Below, piece by piece: positions 34,851 to 47,600 of a DNA stretch of 64,000 bases. The notes under the pieces are model-generated. The model was not told the origin of the DNA. It saw only the letters and a list, made by a program, of their open reading frames with translations, and ran no database searches. Source of the stretch: Troglohyphantes excavatus. Lineage: Eukaryota > Arthropoda > Arachnida > Araneae > Linyphiidae. A program made the translations under genes and the position numbers. Within the stretch, counting starts at the first letter, position 1; every line of letters begins with the position of its first letter. The stretch spans positions 70,430,649 to 70,494,648 of the forward strand of contig OZ010674.1 in assembly GCA_963932185.1 (NCBI GenBank), in the 5' to 3' direction.

Positions 34851-35365
34851 CAAGGTCTTTCCTTCGAGATTGACCCCGAACCGTCCCCAATAGCTCACTG
34901 TGCAGCTCTTTTTTGGTTTTTGTTAATTAACGTCGCACTAGAGCTGCACAGTGGGCTATTGGCGACGGTTCGGGGTCAATCTCGAAGGAAAGACCCGGGA
35001 ACACATACACATTCATACATCCCCCTCGTTATTTTAGAACCATGATCAGATAACGAGGAAACATCTGAACTGGCACACAACGCCTTCAATAGACGTCGGG
35101 ACTTTGGACCCCGATCAGATGTATCGTGCACCAGTCCCGTATACACGCCAGTATAATTTGTTGAATGTTCTGGACGACTTTATAGTATTTTTGTAGCGAA
35201 GCTGGCAACCCTCCGATCACAAGATCACTAATTTTTTACTTTTCTATGTCAAGTCCATTTCACGGATTCGAACCACCAATCCTCTGATTAGTAGCTGAAG
35301 GCCTTACCAAATGAGCAACTGGGGCTCCCGTACAGCTCTAGTGCGACGTTATTTAACCAAACAAT
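34851..35365 (+). repeat. SINE 3'-end fragment split by a nested SINE
   Basis: 34851-34909 carries TCTTTCCTTCGAGATTGACC, CCGAACCGTCCCCAATAGC and CTGTGCAGCTCT. 35333-35365 resumes with CAGCTCTAGTGCGACGTTAT and an AACCAAAC tail. The break is the 34910-35332 SINE. Confidence 0.75.
34910..35332 (-). repeat. Full-length SINE nested in an opposite-strand SINE
   Basis: Minus-strand head GGGAGCCCCAGTTGCTCATT, B box GGTTCGAATCC, first-subfamily body, 3' end complementing TTAATTAACGTCGCACTAGA. Duplicated target CAGCTCT at 34903-34909 and 35333-35339. Confidence 0.88.
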
Positions 35366-35765
35366 GCCTAATTCACGTGATGAAATATGGTCCTCTAATC
35401 AGTGATTCCGGAAATACACTGTCAGCTTTTTATGTAAACTGCTTAGGACGTCACAGTTTGCTCCATTTTTAGTGCAATGGTGAATTGATTTGATATTTCA
35501 ATGACATATATTAAAAAAAGATATTTAATAAAAGAGAGAGATTAAATATTTTTTTTCTTCATATTTTTTGCATTCAATGGAGTAACTCTATAGGCCACAA
35601 AAACTCTCTCTGCTTCTATTTATATCTGATTTTCCGGTAACCATTAAACCATCCTCCAAGTTCAAATCAGGTTACATTCTTAAGAAACTCTTTGTTGTAG
35701 TGTATTATCATTTGTGACTCTATAATATAATCAGGTTTCTTGATTTAATTTGAATTCTGCTTAGT

Positions 35766-36364
35766 ACCCTGTAAAACAAAGGTGCTTAAAAATGAGTATA
35801 TGGACGTACTGTTTTCCTTTAAGTACAATTACATTGTAAACGGGCGATGACGTACCCAAATTTAAGTAACCGTACTTTCTCAAAAATGAGCAGTGTGATT
35901 TAATATTGCTAATATCAGCTTCTGTTCAAGCCATCTTAACAAAGCGACCCGACACACTTAAAATATTTGTTCAGAAGATGGTTTTCCACATGATTTGATG
36001 TCGATTGCTTAAATGGGAACTAAGTTTCAATCATTGCAAATCAACTGATTACAAATCAATTATCTTACTTCCTATTCTTTTGGCACACCTTTTTAATATT
36101 ACTTCTATTTATAACTTCTTCACGCCGCCCTAGTAGCTTAACGGATAAGTCTTGGTTGTAATTGTCGAATTGTCGAAGTGATTTATGAAGGCAGCCTATG
36201 AGGGCTAGGTTCTGCTCTTCTTATTAATTTTTACCCATTTTACTCATTTTTAAGAATATCTATTTTCAAAATTGAAACTTATGTATTCAGAGCCATGATA
36301 AGCATTGAATGTATTCAAAAATGAGTACATTTTACTTACTTTTGAATACCTATTTTTAACAGTG
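35766..36364 (+). mobile_element. CACTGTTAAAAA-family repeat with tRNA-like segment
   Basis: About 600 bases. The right end TTTTTAACAGTG and left end CCTGTAAAACAAAGG are imperfect inverted ends; subterminal AAAATGAGTA words also recur at both sides. 36122-36160 (GCCCTAGTAGCTTAACGGAT, AAG) looks like a tRNA A-box region. Inverse relative at 18632-19169. Family unassigned; could be a MITE that captured a tRNA-like sequence or a SINE with inverted ends. Confidence 0.55.
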
Positions 36365-36479
36365 TATATTTGAAAAGGGAACTTATTTATCAACGTTTGG
36401 GATAATATATTACAAAGTAGACAGTTAAGCTTGAAACGTAAACAATATAGTATTTTAAAAACTTTATTCTAATAATATT

Positions 36480-36652
36480 ATATAACCCTTTGCAGTTGAG
36501 ATGGAACTCTTAGTCACCACTTGGTTTGTTGCGTCAACTTGAAATGTGACTCTCGGGCACTTATGTAAGATATTCACCAAATATTGTGAAAATTAATCGT
36601 CAGTTTCTGGTTCGTCCGAACTAAAAGACATTAACTGGAAAGGGTTATAAAA
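36480..36652. mobile_element. Short element with TATAACCCTTT ends
   Basis: ATATAACCCTTTGCAGTTGA at the left and AACTGGAAAGGGTTATA at the right form inverted ends about 170 bases apart. A minor variant of the TTAACCC family is likely. Confidence 0.45.
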
Positions 36653-37468
36653 ACCAAACATTTTAACGGTATTCCAAATACCTTATTTTAAAAATTCAAC
36701 ACCCAAAATCGATATCACAAATAAAAAAAATCCAATAATAAATTTGGCCCTTTTTTTATAAAACGACCTCTTAAATTAAAAAGATTTTCACCTAAATTTT
36801 ATAACCCCCTATTAAAACAACCATTCCATTCTGATTAGTCACCTATTAAACTATCACAAAATTAAAACTTGGCGCACATTTTTTTTTACCTCATCCGCTT
36901 CTAAATTATGACCTCCAGTTCGTACGTGTATCCGTCTTTTTCGATTATCCACCATACCATCAATTAGGGCCCCTACAGATTTCATTTCACAGAATTACGG
37001 CCCCATCACTGACACACGCTTCTACAAATTTACCATCTTAATGGAAATTTGGGGATTTTTTTTGGGTCGGAACTTTCTCCCCACTATTTTCTTCTTCTCT
37101 CTTAATCGAGCCTTCATGTCCCCTTATTTAATTAGGGGCGCACTGTTAATTCTGCCTGCAAAGACATTCTGACAAGATTAAAATTGCTTTAAAACTTTTG
37201 ATGGAAGAGGAAGATGCACGGGGATGGGGGTCGGGGTTGACGTTTCTTGGCGGTAACTCCTTCCTTTTGGCGAGTTATGGAAGTTTATTTTTTCTTCTTC
37301 TGTTATACAGGGTGTTTAAGAATTATTTCAACAACTCTGACACACAATAGAACTGGAAGATGGTTTTTCAGAGATGGGTGTCATGACTGGCCCTCACTTT
37401 TAAAACAAATAAAAATATTTTTGAAAATTGGGCAGAATCAAACCAAAGTAAAATAGCTTAAAACTTTA
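36653..37468. other. No gene recognised
   Basis: Includes a less AT-rich stretch at 36890-37260 without recognisable coding, and ATACAGGGTGTTTAAG near 37307, a word common at ends of dispersed arthropod repeats. The ORF at 37247-37456 is unrecognised. Confidence 0.35.
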
Positions 37469-37472
37469 TTAA

Positions 37473-37997
37473 CACTAAACCTACCGACATTTCATGTATA
37501 CCTAATCCTACCATGAGCGGTCAAATGACCGCTTCAAAAAAAAATATGTATTTTAGTATAGAAAGAGATTTTAGCCAATTGGATAGTAAACAAACAAATT
37601 AGAAATTTTTATTTACATTTATGCATTTTCAGCACATTTTTTACAAATTACAGTATTTTGTATTGCACATTTTCCATTGCCGTTACCACAACACTGTAGA
37701 TCCACAAATATATTGTGGATTCGTAAAACAATTTCAATAGTGCGCTTTCCAAAGAATATAGTCGTAAATAACATGAATTGTTCAAATGATCAAATGATCG
37801 CTCGTGGCAGACTAGACATGCTATAAATTTTTTTCGAAAAATAAACTATAAACAAAGTTGTGAATATTGAAAAATGGGTTGTATGTATATTATAGGAAAA
37901 GTCAATAAGTTACATGGCGATTCAGTGACATTGTATACAAGAAATTCTAAGCGAAATTTCAAAAACGGTCATTTGACCGCGCGTGGTAGGTTTAGTG
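37473..37997 (-). mobile_element. Short piggyBac-type element (525 bp)
   Basis: Ends CACTAAACCTACC and GGTAGGTTTAGTG are inverted and sit between TTAA at 37469-37472 and 37998-38001. Subterminal inverted words GGTCAAATGACCGC and CGGTCATTTGACCG lie near each end. On the minus strand a short frame (about 37701 to 37623) reads LQCCGNGNGKC and VICKKCAENA before a stop, with the cysteine spacing of the piggyBac C-terminal zinc-binding domain. It is therefore an internally deleted autonomous element rather than a random MITE. It differs in sequence from the 13839-15772 element. Confidence 0.85.
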
Positions 37998-38009
37998 TTA
38001 AAGAACTAC

Positions 38010-38075
38010 ACACGCACGCCCGTACGCACACGCACTCACACATACACATACACAACACCATACACGCACATCATA
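38010..38075. repeat. AC-rich low-complexity tract
   Basis: Imperfect CA/CG dinucleotide-rich run (ACACACGCACGCCCGTACGC, CACGCACTCACACATACACA) directly next to the right TTAA of the piggyBac remnant. Confidence 0.75.
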
Positions 38076-38541
38076 TCCTTTTTACCAATTTTATTTAGTA
38101 TTACACTGAAACTACTGGGAAAATAATAAAAAACAAAATTATATGAACAAAATGATTTATTTTTTGTTTTAAAACCCCAAAATACTTTATAATATTATAA
38201 AAAAAAAAGTTTTTGTTATATAAAAGTTAAGTATGAGTGACAAATGGAAAAATAAAAATCATTCATCAGCAACACATGTCACCTTTTTACATAGTTTCGG
38301 ATGTTATACCTTCCATTTAGGTTACTTCATAGAATCTGCATTTTACTCAGCATGTGTCTTGGTGGTACAACTTGCTGGAAGCATACCACTATTTTATTGG
38401 TGGTATGTTTCCACCAATAAAATCATTTTTCGAAAAAATGTCACATATCCCCTGTTTACAAATCTCGATTTATTTGTAAAGATAACTTTTAAACATCCTG
38501 AAAATGAGTTGTATGCAATCTTTTTTATCCTGAGAATCTTT

Positions 38542-38985
38542 GAGCCCCAGTTGCTCAGTGGATAAGGCGTTCAGCTACTAATCAGAGGATTGGTGGTTCG
38601 AATCCGTGCGATTGACTCGACAAAGAAAAGTCAAAATGTAGTGATCTTGCGATCGGAGGGTTGCCAGCTTCGCTACAAAATTACTAGAAAGTCGTCCATA
38701 ACATCCAACAAATTATACTGGCGTGTATACGGGACTGGTGCACAATACATCTGATCGGGGTCCAATGTCCTGGCGCCTATTGAGGTTGCGTCGGGTGCAG
38801 CTCAGGTGTTTTCCTCGTCATCTGAACTTGGTTCTAAAATAACGAGGTGAATGTCTGAATATGTGTGTGTGAATGTGTATGTGTTAACGAGTCTTTCCTT
38901 AGGGATAGACCCCGAACAGTCGCTAATAGCCCACTGTGCAGCTCTAGTGCGACGTTAATTTACCAAACCAATCCAAACCAAATCG
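38542..38985 (+). repeat. Full-length SINE, GCCCCAGTTG-type head
   Basis: Head GAGCCCCAGTTGCTCAGTGG, B box GGTTCGAATCC, body ATCCAACAAATTATACTGGC, TATTGAGGTTGCGTCGG variant, 3' end CTAGTGCGACGTTAATTTAC with a CAAA-type tail. No clear target duplication. Confidence 0.88.
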
Positions 38986-39146
38986 TAAAGTTGAAATTTT
39001 GAAGGTTTTTATTTTATTCATTTAAAAATCCGCCATCTTGAGAGGACTGGAGCAATTTGAATTCAGTCGTTACCTGAATGTCTTTATGGTGTTTGTGGTA
39101 CAGCTGTTTGGCAAATCAACCGACGGCTCAAGTTTCGGTTGGTTTG

Positions 39147-39295
39147 TTAAATTAACATTTCAATAGGGGTAAATAATGTCTACTTGAGACAGTTCGTTGT
39201 TTATCCAGTAAGAAAGACGGAAAACTTCTGCGTAATTTTATACGACGATTATATGACAAAGGCAACACCTGAGTTGGAATCCCACTCTCCAAATA
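39147..39295 (-). repeat. Diverged SINE 3' half
   Basis: GGTTGGTTTGTTAAATTAAC, GAGACAGTTCGTTG, GACAAAGGCAACACCTGAGT follow the family order on the minus strand with heavy divergence. Confidence 0.45.
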
Positions 39296-39481
39296 TCCTC
39301 ATTTCTAACTCGATTAATTTTTAAAGCATGCATTTGAACCACAACAGTGTTAACAAATAACACGAGTCTTCGGAAGAAAATGAAACATTAATTTGAATGG
39401 ACATACACCGTAATTTAAAAAACACTGCTATGCGTACAAAAAGTTTATAAAACAATTTAAAACATAACATTCCATAGCAGT

Positions 39482-39943
39482 CACTGAACTCTAACAGTAA
39501 CTTCTGGAAGGCTCAAAACTTGTTTTCCCTATGGGCGCGTTGAAGCCAATCTAGAAGCAGCCATACTGTGCCCCAACATTTTTTTAAAAGAATTTTAGTG
39601 GCGTTTTTTAAATACTCTACCATTGTTAAATGTATATAAATACTATATTTTCTTCTTATAGAATTAATTTTTATATTGCCAAATAAATATTTTGTGCTCT
39701 TGCTTTTCAACCATTTCGACTTTGACTTGCAAATGCCTTTCTATTTTAATAGCAGATTGCATTTAGAATGGGTTTAAAAAGAACACAGAAAAAAATTCAT
39801 TTAAAAGCAATACACGTCGGCTTAAAAAATATGCGAAATATTGCGGTAGCACAGAAAATGGAGCACATCATGTCTGCATCTACATCGGCTCCAAGTCAAC
39901 AAAATGTCTTGCCCTATCCAGAAGTTACAGTTAGAGATCAGTG
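39482..39943 (+). mobile_element. hAT-like MITE, copy 3
   Basis: Ends CACTGAACTCTAACAGTAAC and GTTACAGTTAGAGATCAGTG, 462 bases, internal landmarks shared with the other copies. The eight bases on either side do not match, so this copy lost its duplication or was reshuffled; a partial copy lies 180 bases downstream. Confidence 0.82.
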
Positions 39944-39983
39944 ACCTAAAAGCGGAAATTTCAATTTAAAAACAATTGATTTG

Positions 39984-40119
39984 TTTGGTTTGGTTAATTA
40001 ATGTCGCTCTAGAGCTGCACAGTAGGCTATTGGCGACGGTTCGGGGACTATCTCGAAGTAAAGACCCGGGAACGATGCCTCGTATTGTTGAATCATGGTC
40101 AGATGACGAGAAACACCTG
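39984..40119 (-). repeat. SINE 3' part
   Basis: TTGGTTAATTAATGTCGCTC, GCTATTGGCGACGGTTCGGG, CCCGGGAACGATGCCTCGTA, GGTCAGATGACGAGAAACAC: the minus-strand 3' third of a SINE, broken where a hAT-like MITE fragment begins. Confidence 0.7.
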
Positions 40120-40278
40120 AAAATAGAAAAAAAACTCAACCAAAAAGCAATAAATGTCGGCTTATTTTAACATGACAAATATACGGAATATTGCGTTTAA
40201 AGTGGGACACAGCATGGTTGCTTCCACATTGGCTTCAAGATTACAAAATGTCTTGCCCAATCCAGAAGTTACAGTTAG
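40120..40278 (+). mobile_element. hAT-like MITE, 3' half only
   Basis: ATGTCGGCTTATTTTAACAT, AATATACGGAATATTGCG, CAAAATGTCTTGCCCAATCC, GAAGTTACAGTTAGAG match the right half of the family; the last ~9 terminal bases are replaced. Confidence 0.7.
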
Positions 40279-43200
40279 AGCCAGCCTCTATAAATTCATG
40301 AGAAAGATCCACATTAAAAGATTTCCACCATTATCTCCGAATCCCCACTTTTCTCGAGCCTCATTGGCGAGATTTTAACCCCTTTTAAAATATCGGCAAC
40401 CCCTCTCCGAATTAATAAGTCACGATAGCTGTGCTAATCTCCGCTCCGACGTGATTGCTTCGCTTGATGTTTCCATTATTTTTACCTCGTCCACGTCCCG
40501 GACGTTTGACGTTCCGGAGCACCATCCAATGTTCCCTTCCTTTTTAAAATAAAAATGCTTAAAAAAAAGTTTTAAAAGGCGATATGCAAACGTGAATGGG
40601 TTGCTCTTTTTTTTGTTGTTAGTGTTGTTGAGTCATTGAGAAATCCCATCCGTCCTATTTGTTTACTTAAGGTTATTTAATTTTTCAGTTATGCTTTTAT
40701 ATGACCCGATAAATAAATAAAAAAAAATCATATTAAAAATTGATTTTATAAGCTTAGTCATTTTTTTTATGGAGTGCCATTTAATTTCTTTATTACGATG
40801 AACATTAGTTTTTTTTTTTTTTTTTTTTTTGTAAAAGTGTATATTGTGCTTTTTAGTAATGAACGTTAAGTATGATATAAATATAGTTTAGTTTTAATGA
40901 ATAGAAAATACTTAAAGGAATTTTTATTCTTCTAAATTTATTTCTTAATTTAAGTGATCTTTACTACCCAAAATACAATCACCAAATATTAAATATTAAA
41001 AAATTCTTATCAGGCGAGGAAAACTATTTTTTTTCTGATGATATGGCGCATTTACAAATGCAATTTATAACAACCAACTACCGGTCTACGTTGAGCAAGT
41101 TTGGGCCTGTTTAAATCATTATAACAATACTCCGATGCCGAACTAATTGTATTTTTCATTCCCGAAGTACCCCAAACCAATTTTCTAGCCTTATGTTGAA
41201 ACCGTTAGGATAACAACAAAATTTGAATTTTAAATCCTCATAATAAAATTTAAGGGGTGGGTGGAAAACCAGACATTTCCAATTTTCAAAATTGTTTCGG
41301 AAGAATGAACACACTTTAAAAATACTTAACGTTTTTAAAACTTATAAAATTTAGCTAAAACTTTAAAAATACCTTCCTGTATCATAGACTGGTTTTATCT
41401 TTTCAACTTTTTGCCTAGTTTTTTTTAATTAAAAAAAGGAGCTGGCTGGTTTTTTCTGAGTGTGACAATGTAGTTCTGTAGCCAGGCTTAACGATAAAAG
41501 CCTTTTAAATACTTCTCCAAAACACCAATGCGACTGTGAACTTCAAACAGCAAAAAGTATTCGTTTCATTTAATGATTTCATAAAAATACATATAAATAT
41601 AGTGTAACACACCTTTTAGCTGGTTCAAAAACCAACGTACTTTCAACAAACTAGTTTGGCAAATGATTGGCTGATGCAAGGTGTAAAGCGATACAGCCAA
41701 TCGACCAAACGTTGAACAAATTCACTGCACAAACACGACAGATCTTGGAGGTGTGCGTTTCTTGCACCGTATGAGACGACAGTGCAGCTCCCTTTCCTTT
41801 ATATCATATAGCCTTTGCTTAGAGGTATCTGGTTTTTGCAGACATCGATAGAAGAGAGGTTTTTCTTTTCTTTATAGTAATAAGTGAAAGTTTAAATCAG
41901 AAAAAATGTTGAGCCGTCGGGATCTTCCACTTACCTCTTCAATTGTTTGCAAATTGATATTTTCACTTTTAGGTTTTAATAAATAGATAAATGCGATGTC
42001 TATGTAATATTATTTAATAATATCATACAAGCGTGCAATAGTCTTACAATCATCAATAAATTTATAAACCTTTTTGAGAAACAACCTAACAGTAATTCAT
42101 TATATAAACGTAACTCTATAAGAATTTAACTTAATTGTAATAAATTCATAAGATCACAAAATCGCCAAGGGGATGCTGTAATCAAGCCAGTCTCACCTCT
42201 TCCATCCCATGACCAAACCAGGCTTTTCCCCTTGTTGATTCTTGTTAAATCCGAAGATAGGAAATACTTTCAGCAATTCAATTACTGAACCTGGCACATT
42301 TGCAATTGAAAATATCGAGAGTTTAAACTGTGCAATCCCACATTTAATCTTTCTGCGGTTAAGAATTGCAACTTGATTTTAATCCTCTAAAGCACCCCAG
42401 CGAATATACCTAGGGAATAAATATTTAATGCCATTTGATACAGTTAAGTAATAGATGAATTCGGATTCTGAACAACAAATTACCCTTTGCGCGACACAGC
42501 AATGCTTTCAGGTAATCGTGGTAATCAGAGGAGGTAGAAGGGTTTGAGATAATTACCCTCGAGGTCGAATGGAAGGAATAGGGACTTATTTGACTTTTTT
42601 TTTCTTCTTCTTGGCGATAAGTGGCAACTTTGTTGGTTTTTACCAGTCACGCTGAAATACTTGTTTTTTTTTTATACCTCTTTGGTTAATTCTCTTATAG
42701 ACGGAGAAAATGTTAACAAAGGGAATTTTTTGTAAGGATTTTTTTTGTGTAATTGGGATTAAATTGGACCGGTCTTTTATATCGGATAAAATGGTTTTTT
42801 ATACTATTGTCTGTTGAGATTTTGTAATCTTCTGGAGCTCCAATTTTACATCTCACAAAGTTTGAATCTTTTAAACAAGGTTTTTTATTTTATATGGCCT
42901 AATATAAAAAAAAAGTATTTTTAAAGACAATTTTTATCATACAAGTTATTCCATTTTTTTATCACACTAATTTGTCTAACATTTTTGTCTAACACAAATC
43001 AATATATTTTTAAGGTCATCAGTATACTAAGTTTCAAGTTGATATGGCATTTGAAACGGAGATGAAATGGAATTGCAAGGTTCGTTAATATATCGACATC
43101 ACAATGAATTAATTACATAGGATGATCGCAAATTTGTTGGGCGATGGTCCTTGTTTGGCTATATCGCATTTAGCTGTATTGACGTAATAAAGTATTTTTT

Positions 43201-43430
43201 GTCCAACTACTTCGCTTATATTTTATTCAAGTTTAGTAACAACAATCAAAGTAGTTAAATCATAGCAACATGAATGGTTTATTATGTGTACACAAACAAT
43301 GATCATCATCCAACAATTTGTAACCACACTTTATAAGTCGGGTGTAAATATAAAGCAGCTTTTGATGTAAATACATCTTTAAAATCGATTAGGATTTATG
43401 GCCGCACCCCAACTTTAAAACGACATTTAA
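40279..43430. other. No gene recognised
   Basis: AT-rich. A poly(T) run is at 40809-40830. Slightly more complex DNA at 40300-40530 and 41640-41830 (GATTGGCTGATGCAAGGTGT, AGCCAATCGACCAAACGTTG) shows no recognised gene. Confidence 0.35.
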
Positions 43431-43443
43431 AAAACCTCGGTAA

Positions 43444-43670
43444 ACAGCTTATGGAAATAAATGACCTACCATCGTGTAGAGGTAAGTGTGACACTTCGAA
43501 CAAGCCAATTGCTAACTCATTCCCCCTATGATTTTAACCACGTGGGTAAAGTGTGTGTGTGGAGGGGGAGTAGAGAATGTCTCCCTTGGCTGCAGTATGC
43601 GCCTCCGGACCCATAACTAATAATCAGCTTATGGAGATAAATGACCTACCATCGCGTAAAAGAAAGTGAG
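43444..43670 (+). repeat. Direct repeat of a conserved ~46-bp module
   Basis: CAGCTTATGGAAATAAATGA, CCTACCATCGTGTAGAGG at 43444-43490 recurs as CAGCTTATGGAGATAAATGA, CCTACCATCGCG at 43624-43670, about 180 bases apart. A third relative is at 17550-17600. Identity unknown. Confidence 0.6.
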
Positions 43671-44487
43671 CCGAATCAACCATATTGGCAATTAATATAC
43701 TCTTCCATCTGAGATTTGTACCTCGTCGGGGTAGGGGATGGGGAGGAGTAAAATTTCGGCAAAGGAAGCAACATGCCGAGCAGGCGCGCGTACAAAGTAT
43801 TCACGAACCAAACCTTTCGGTACAGTGGGCACTGTTCATGTCCGATATGTTCTTTGAAGCAACAGACACTTCATGAATTTTGAACTAATATTTTAAATTC
43901 CCAGCAATCGCCGTTTTGTTGTTATTATTGTTAGTTTTACTTTAATATAGAAATAACTAAAAAAATTATTCACAAATGCCTCATATAAAATTTTCTTGAA
44001 TTCATATGACGTTAAAACCCTCAAAATTCACAGTCATAATATCTGTATTAAAATATTATTGTCTTTTGTTTTGAATCCGACTTCACATGCGAAAGATTTG
44101 AATCCGAAAGAGAAAAAGAAAGAGAAAAGAATAATCAAAATATCTAAATATTCATTTCTAAAACAGTTTCCACACTTCTGAAGCACCCCCCTAGTTCTAC
44201 ATTCCTATTTAGATCACATGCATACATACACACTCCTCTTCCGAACACCTTTTCATTTACACTCCCACAAGTCCAAAACATTCAGAGCAGGGGGGAGGGG
44301 GGAGAGAAGGGAGAGAGTGTTGAAATAAGAAATTTCCATCCCCCCTCTTCTCATTTTAAAGTCCCCTCAGTACTCCCCCTCACCTTGCAAGGACATTTCC
44401 TCGACAGGGTTGCACAGCTTTCGCATTCGCCAAAAACCGCGCCAAGCAAAATAAAAATAGTAAATGAATGTTTTATATTTTCGAATG
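43671..44487. other. No gene recognised
   Basis: Includes Lys/Glu-codon purine runs (AAGAGAAAAAGAAAGAGAAA near 44107) and a G-rich tract (AGGGGGGAGGGGGGAGAGAA near 44288). Short ORFs at 43685-43876 and 43996-44181 are unrecognised. Confidence 0.35.
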
Positions 44488-44662
44488 TTAATCCTTTGCG
44501 GTCGAGAGGATGATTTTCAGTAAGCAAAATAACGAGTTGTTCTTTTATTCCTGTTCTTTAAATTAAAAGGGAATTGCATATTCTTGAACACAAAACCGCT
44601 TTTCATTTGTTAGCTTGTTCTTTATCTAAATCCATTGAAAAGTATGGTAAAATATAAAATTT

Positions 44663-47600
44663 GTTATTCCTTGGGTATCACTATATTGGTACTATATTCG
44701 TTGGGTATCACTATATTGGTACTATATTCCTTGGGTATCACTAAATTGGTACTATATTCCTTGAGCATCACTATATTGGTACTATATTCCTTAGGTATCA
44801 CTATATTGGTACTATATTCCTTGTGTATCACTATATTGGTACTATGTTCCTTGGGTATCACTATATTGGTACTATGTTCCTTGGGTATCACTATATTGGT
44901 ACTATATTCCTTGGGTATCACTATATTGGTACTATGTTCCTTGGGTATCACTATATTGGTACTATGTTCCTTGGGTATCACTATATTGGTACTATATTCC
45001 TTGGGTATCACTATATTGGTACTATATTCCTTGGGTATCACTAAATTGGTACTATATTCCTTGAGAATCACTATATTGGTACTATATTCCTTGGGTATCA
45101 CTATATTGGTACTATATTTCTTGGGTATCACTATATTGGTACTATGTTCCTTGGGTATCACTATATTGGTACTATATTCCTTGGATATCACTATATTGGT
45201 ACTATATTCCTTGGGTATCACTAAATTGGTACTATATTCCTTGAGCATTACTATATTGGTACTATATTCCTTGGGTATCACGATATTGGTACTATATTCC
45301 TTGGGTATCACTATATTGGTACTATATTCCTTGGGTATCACTATATTGGTACAATGTTCCTTGGGTATCACTATATTGGTACTATATTCCTTGGGTATCA
45401 CTATATTGGTACTATATTCCTTGGGTATCACTATATTGGTACTATATTCCTTGTGTATCACTATATTGGTACTATGTTCCTTGGGTATCACTATATTGGT
45501 ACTATGTTCCTTGGGTATCACTATATTGGTACTATATTCCTTGTGTATCACTATATTGGTACTATGTTCCTTGGGTATCACTATATTGGTACTATGTTCC
45601 TTGGGTATCACTATATTGGTACTATATTCCTTGGGTATCACTAAATTGGTACTATATTCCTTGGGGAATCACTATATTGGTACTATATTCCTTGGGTATC
45701 ACTATATTGGTACTATATTCCTTGGGTATCACTATATTGGTACTATGTTCCTTGGGTATCACTATATTGGTACTATATTCCTTGGGTATCACTATATTGG
45801 TACTATATTCCTTGGGTATCACTAAATTGGTACTATATTCCTTGAGCATCACTATATTGGTACTATATTCCTTGGGTATCACTATATTGGTACTATATTC
45901 CTTGGGTATCACTATATTGGTACTATATTCCTTGGGTATCACTATATTGGTACTATGTTCCTTGGGTATCACTATATTGGTACTATTTTCCTTGGGTATC
46001 ACTATATTGGTACTATATTCCTTGGGTATCACTATATTGGTACTATATTCCTTGGGTATCACTATATTGGTACTATATTCCTTGGGTATCACTATATTGG
46101 TACTATGTTCCTTGGGTATCACTATATTGGTACTATATTCCTTGGGTATCACTATATTGGTACTATATTCCTTGGGTATCACTAAATTGGTACTATATTC
46201 CTTGAGCATCACTATATTGGTACTATATTCCTTGGGTATCACTATATTGGTACTATATTCCTTGGGTATCACTATATTGGTACTATATTCCTTGGGTATC
46301 ACTATATTGGTACTATGTTCCTTGGGTATCACTATATTGGTACTATGTTCCTTGGGTATCACTATATTGGTACTATATTCCTTGTGTATCACTATATTGG
46401 TACTATGTTCCTTGGGTATCACTATATTGGTACTATGTTCCTTGGGTATCACTATATTGGTACTATATTCCTTGGGTATCACTATATTGGTACTATATTC
46501 CTTGGGTATCACTATATTGGTACTATATTCCTTGGGGAATCACTATATTGGTACTATATTCCTTGTGTATCACTATATTGGTACTATATTCCTTGGGTAT
46601 CACTATATTGGTACTATGTTCCTTGGGTATCACTATATTGGTACTATGTTCCTTGGGTATCACTATATTGGTACTATGTTCCTTGGGTATCACTATATTG
46701 GTACTATGTTCCTTGGGTATCACTATATTGGTACTATATTCCTTGGGTATCACTATATTGGTACTATATTCCTTGGGTATCACTAAATTGGTACTATATT
46801 CCTTGGGGAATCACTATATTGGTACTATATTCCTTGGGTATCACTATATTGGTACTATATTCCTTGGGTATCACTATATTGGTACTATGTTCCTTGGGTA
46901 TCACTATATTGGTACTATATTCCTTGGGTATCACTATATTGGTACTATATTCCTTGGGTATCACTAAATTGGTACTATATTCCTTGAGCATCACTATATT
47001 GGTACTATATTCCTTGGGTATCACTATATTGGTACTATATTCCTTGGGTATCACTATATTGGTACTATATTCCTTGGGTATCACTATATTGGTACTATGT
47101 TCCTTGGGTATCACTATATTGGTACTATATTCCTTGGGTATCACTATATTGGTACTATATTCCTTGGGTATCACTATATTGGTACTATATTCCTTGGGTA
47201 TCACTATATTGGTACTATATTCCTTGGGTATCACTATATTGGTACTATATTCCTTGGGTATCACTATATTGGTACTATATTCCTTGGGTATCACTATATT
47301 GGTACTATGTTCCTTGGGTATCACTATATTGGTACTATATTCCTTGGGTATCACTATATTGGTACTATATTCCTTGGGTATCACTATATTGGTACTATAT
47401 TCCTTGTGTATCACTATATTGGTACTATGTTCCTTGGGTATCACTATATTGGTACTATGTTCCTTGGGTATCACTATATTGGTACTATATTCCTTGTGTA
47501 TCACTATATTGGTACTATGTTCCTTGGGTATCACTATATTGGTACTATCTTCCTTGGGTATCACTATATTGGTACTATATTCCTTGGGTATCACTATATT

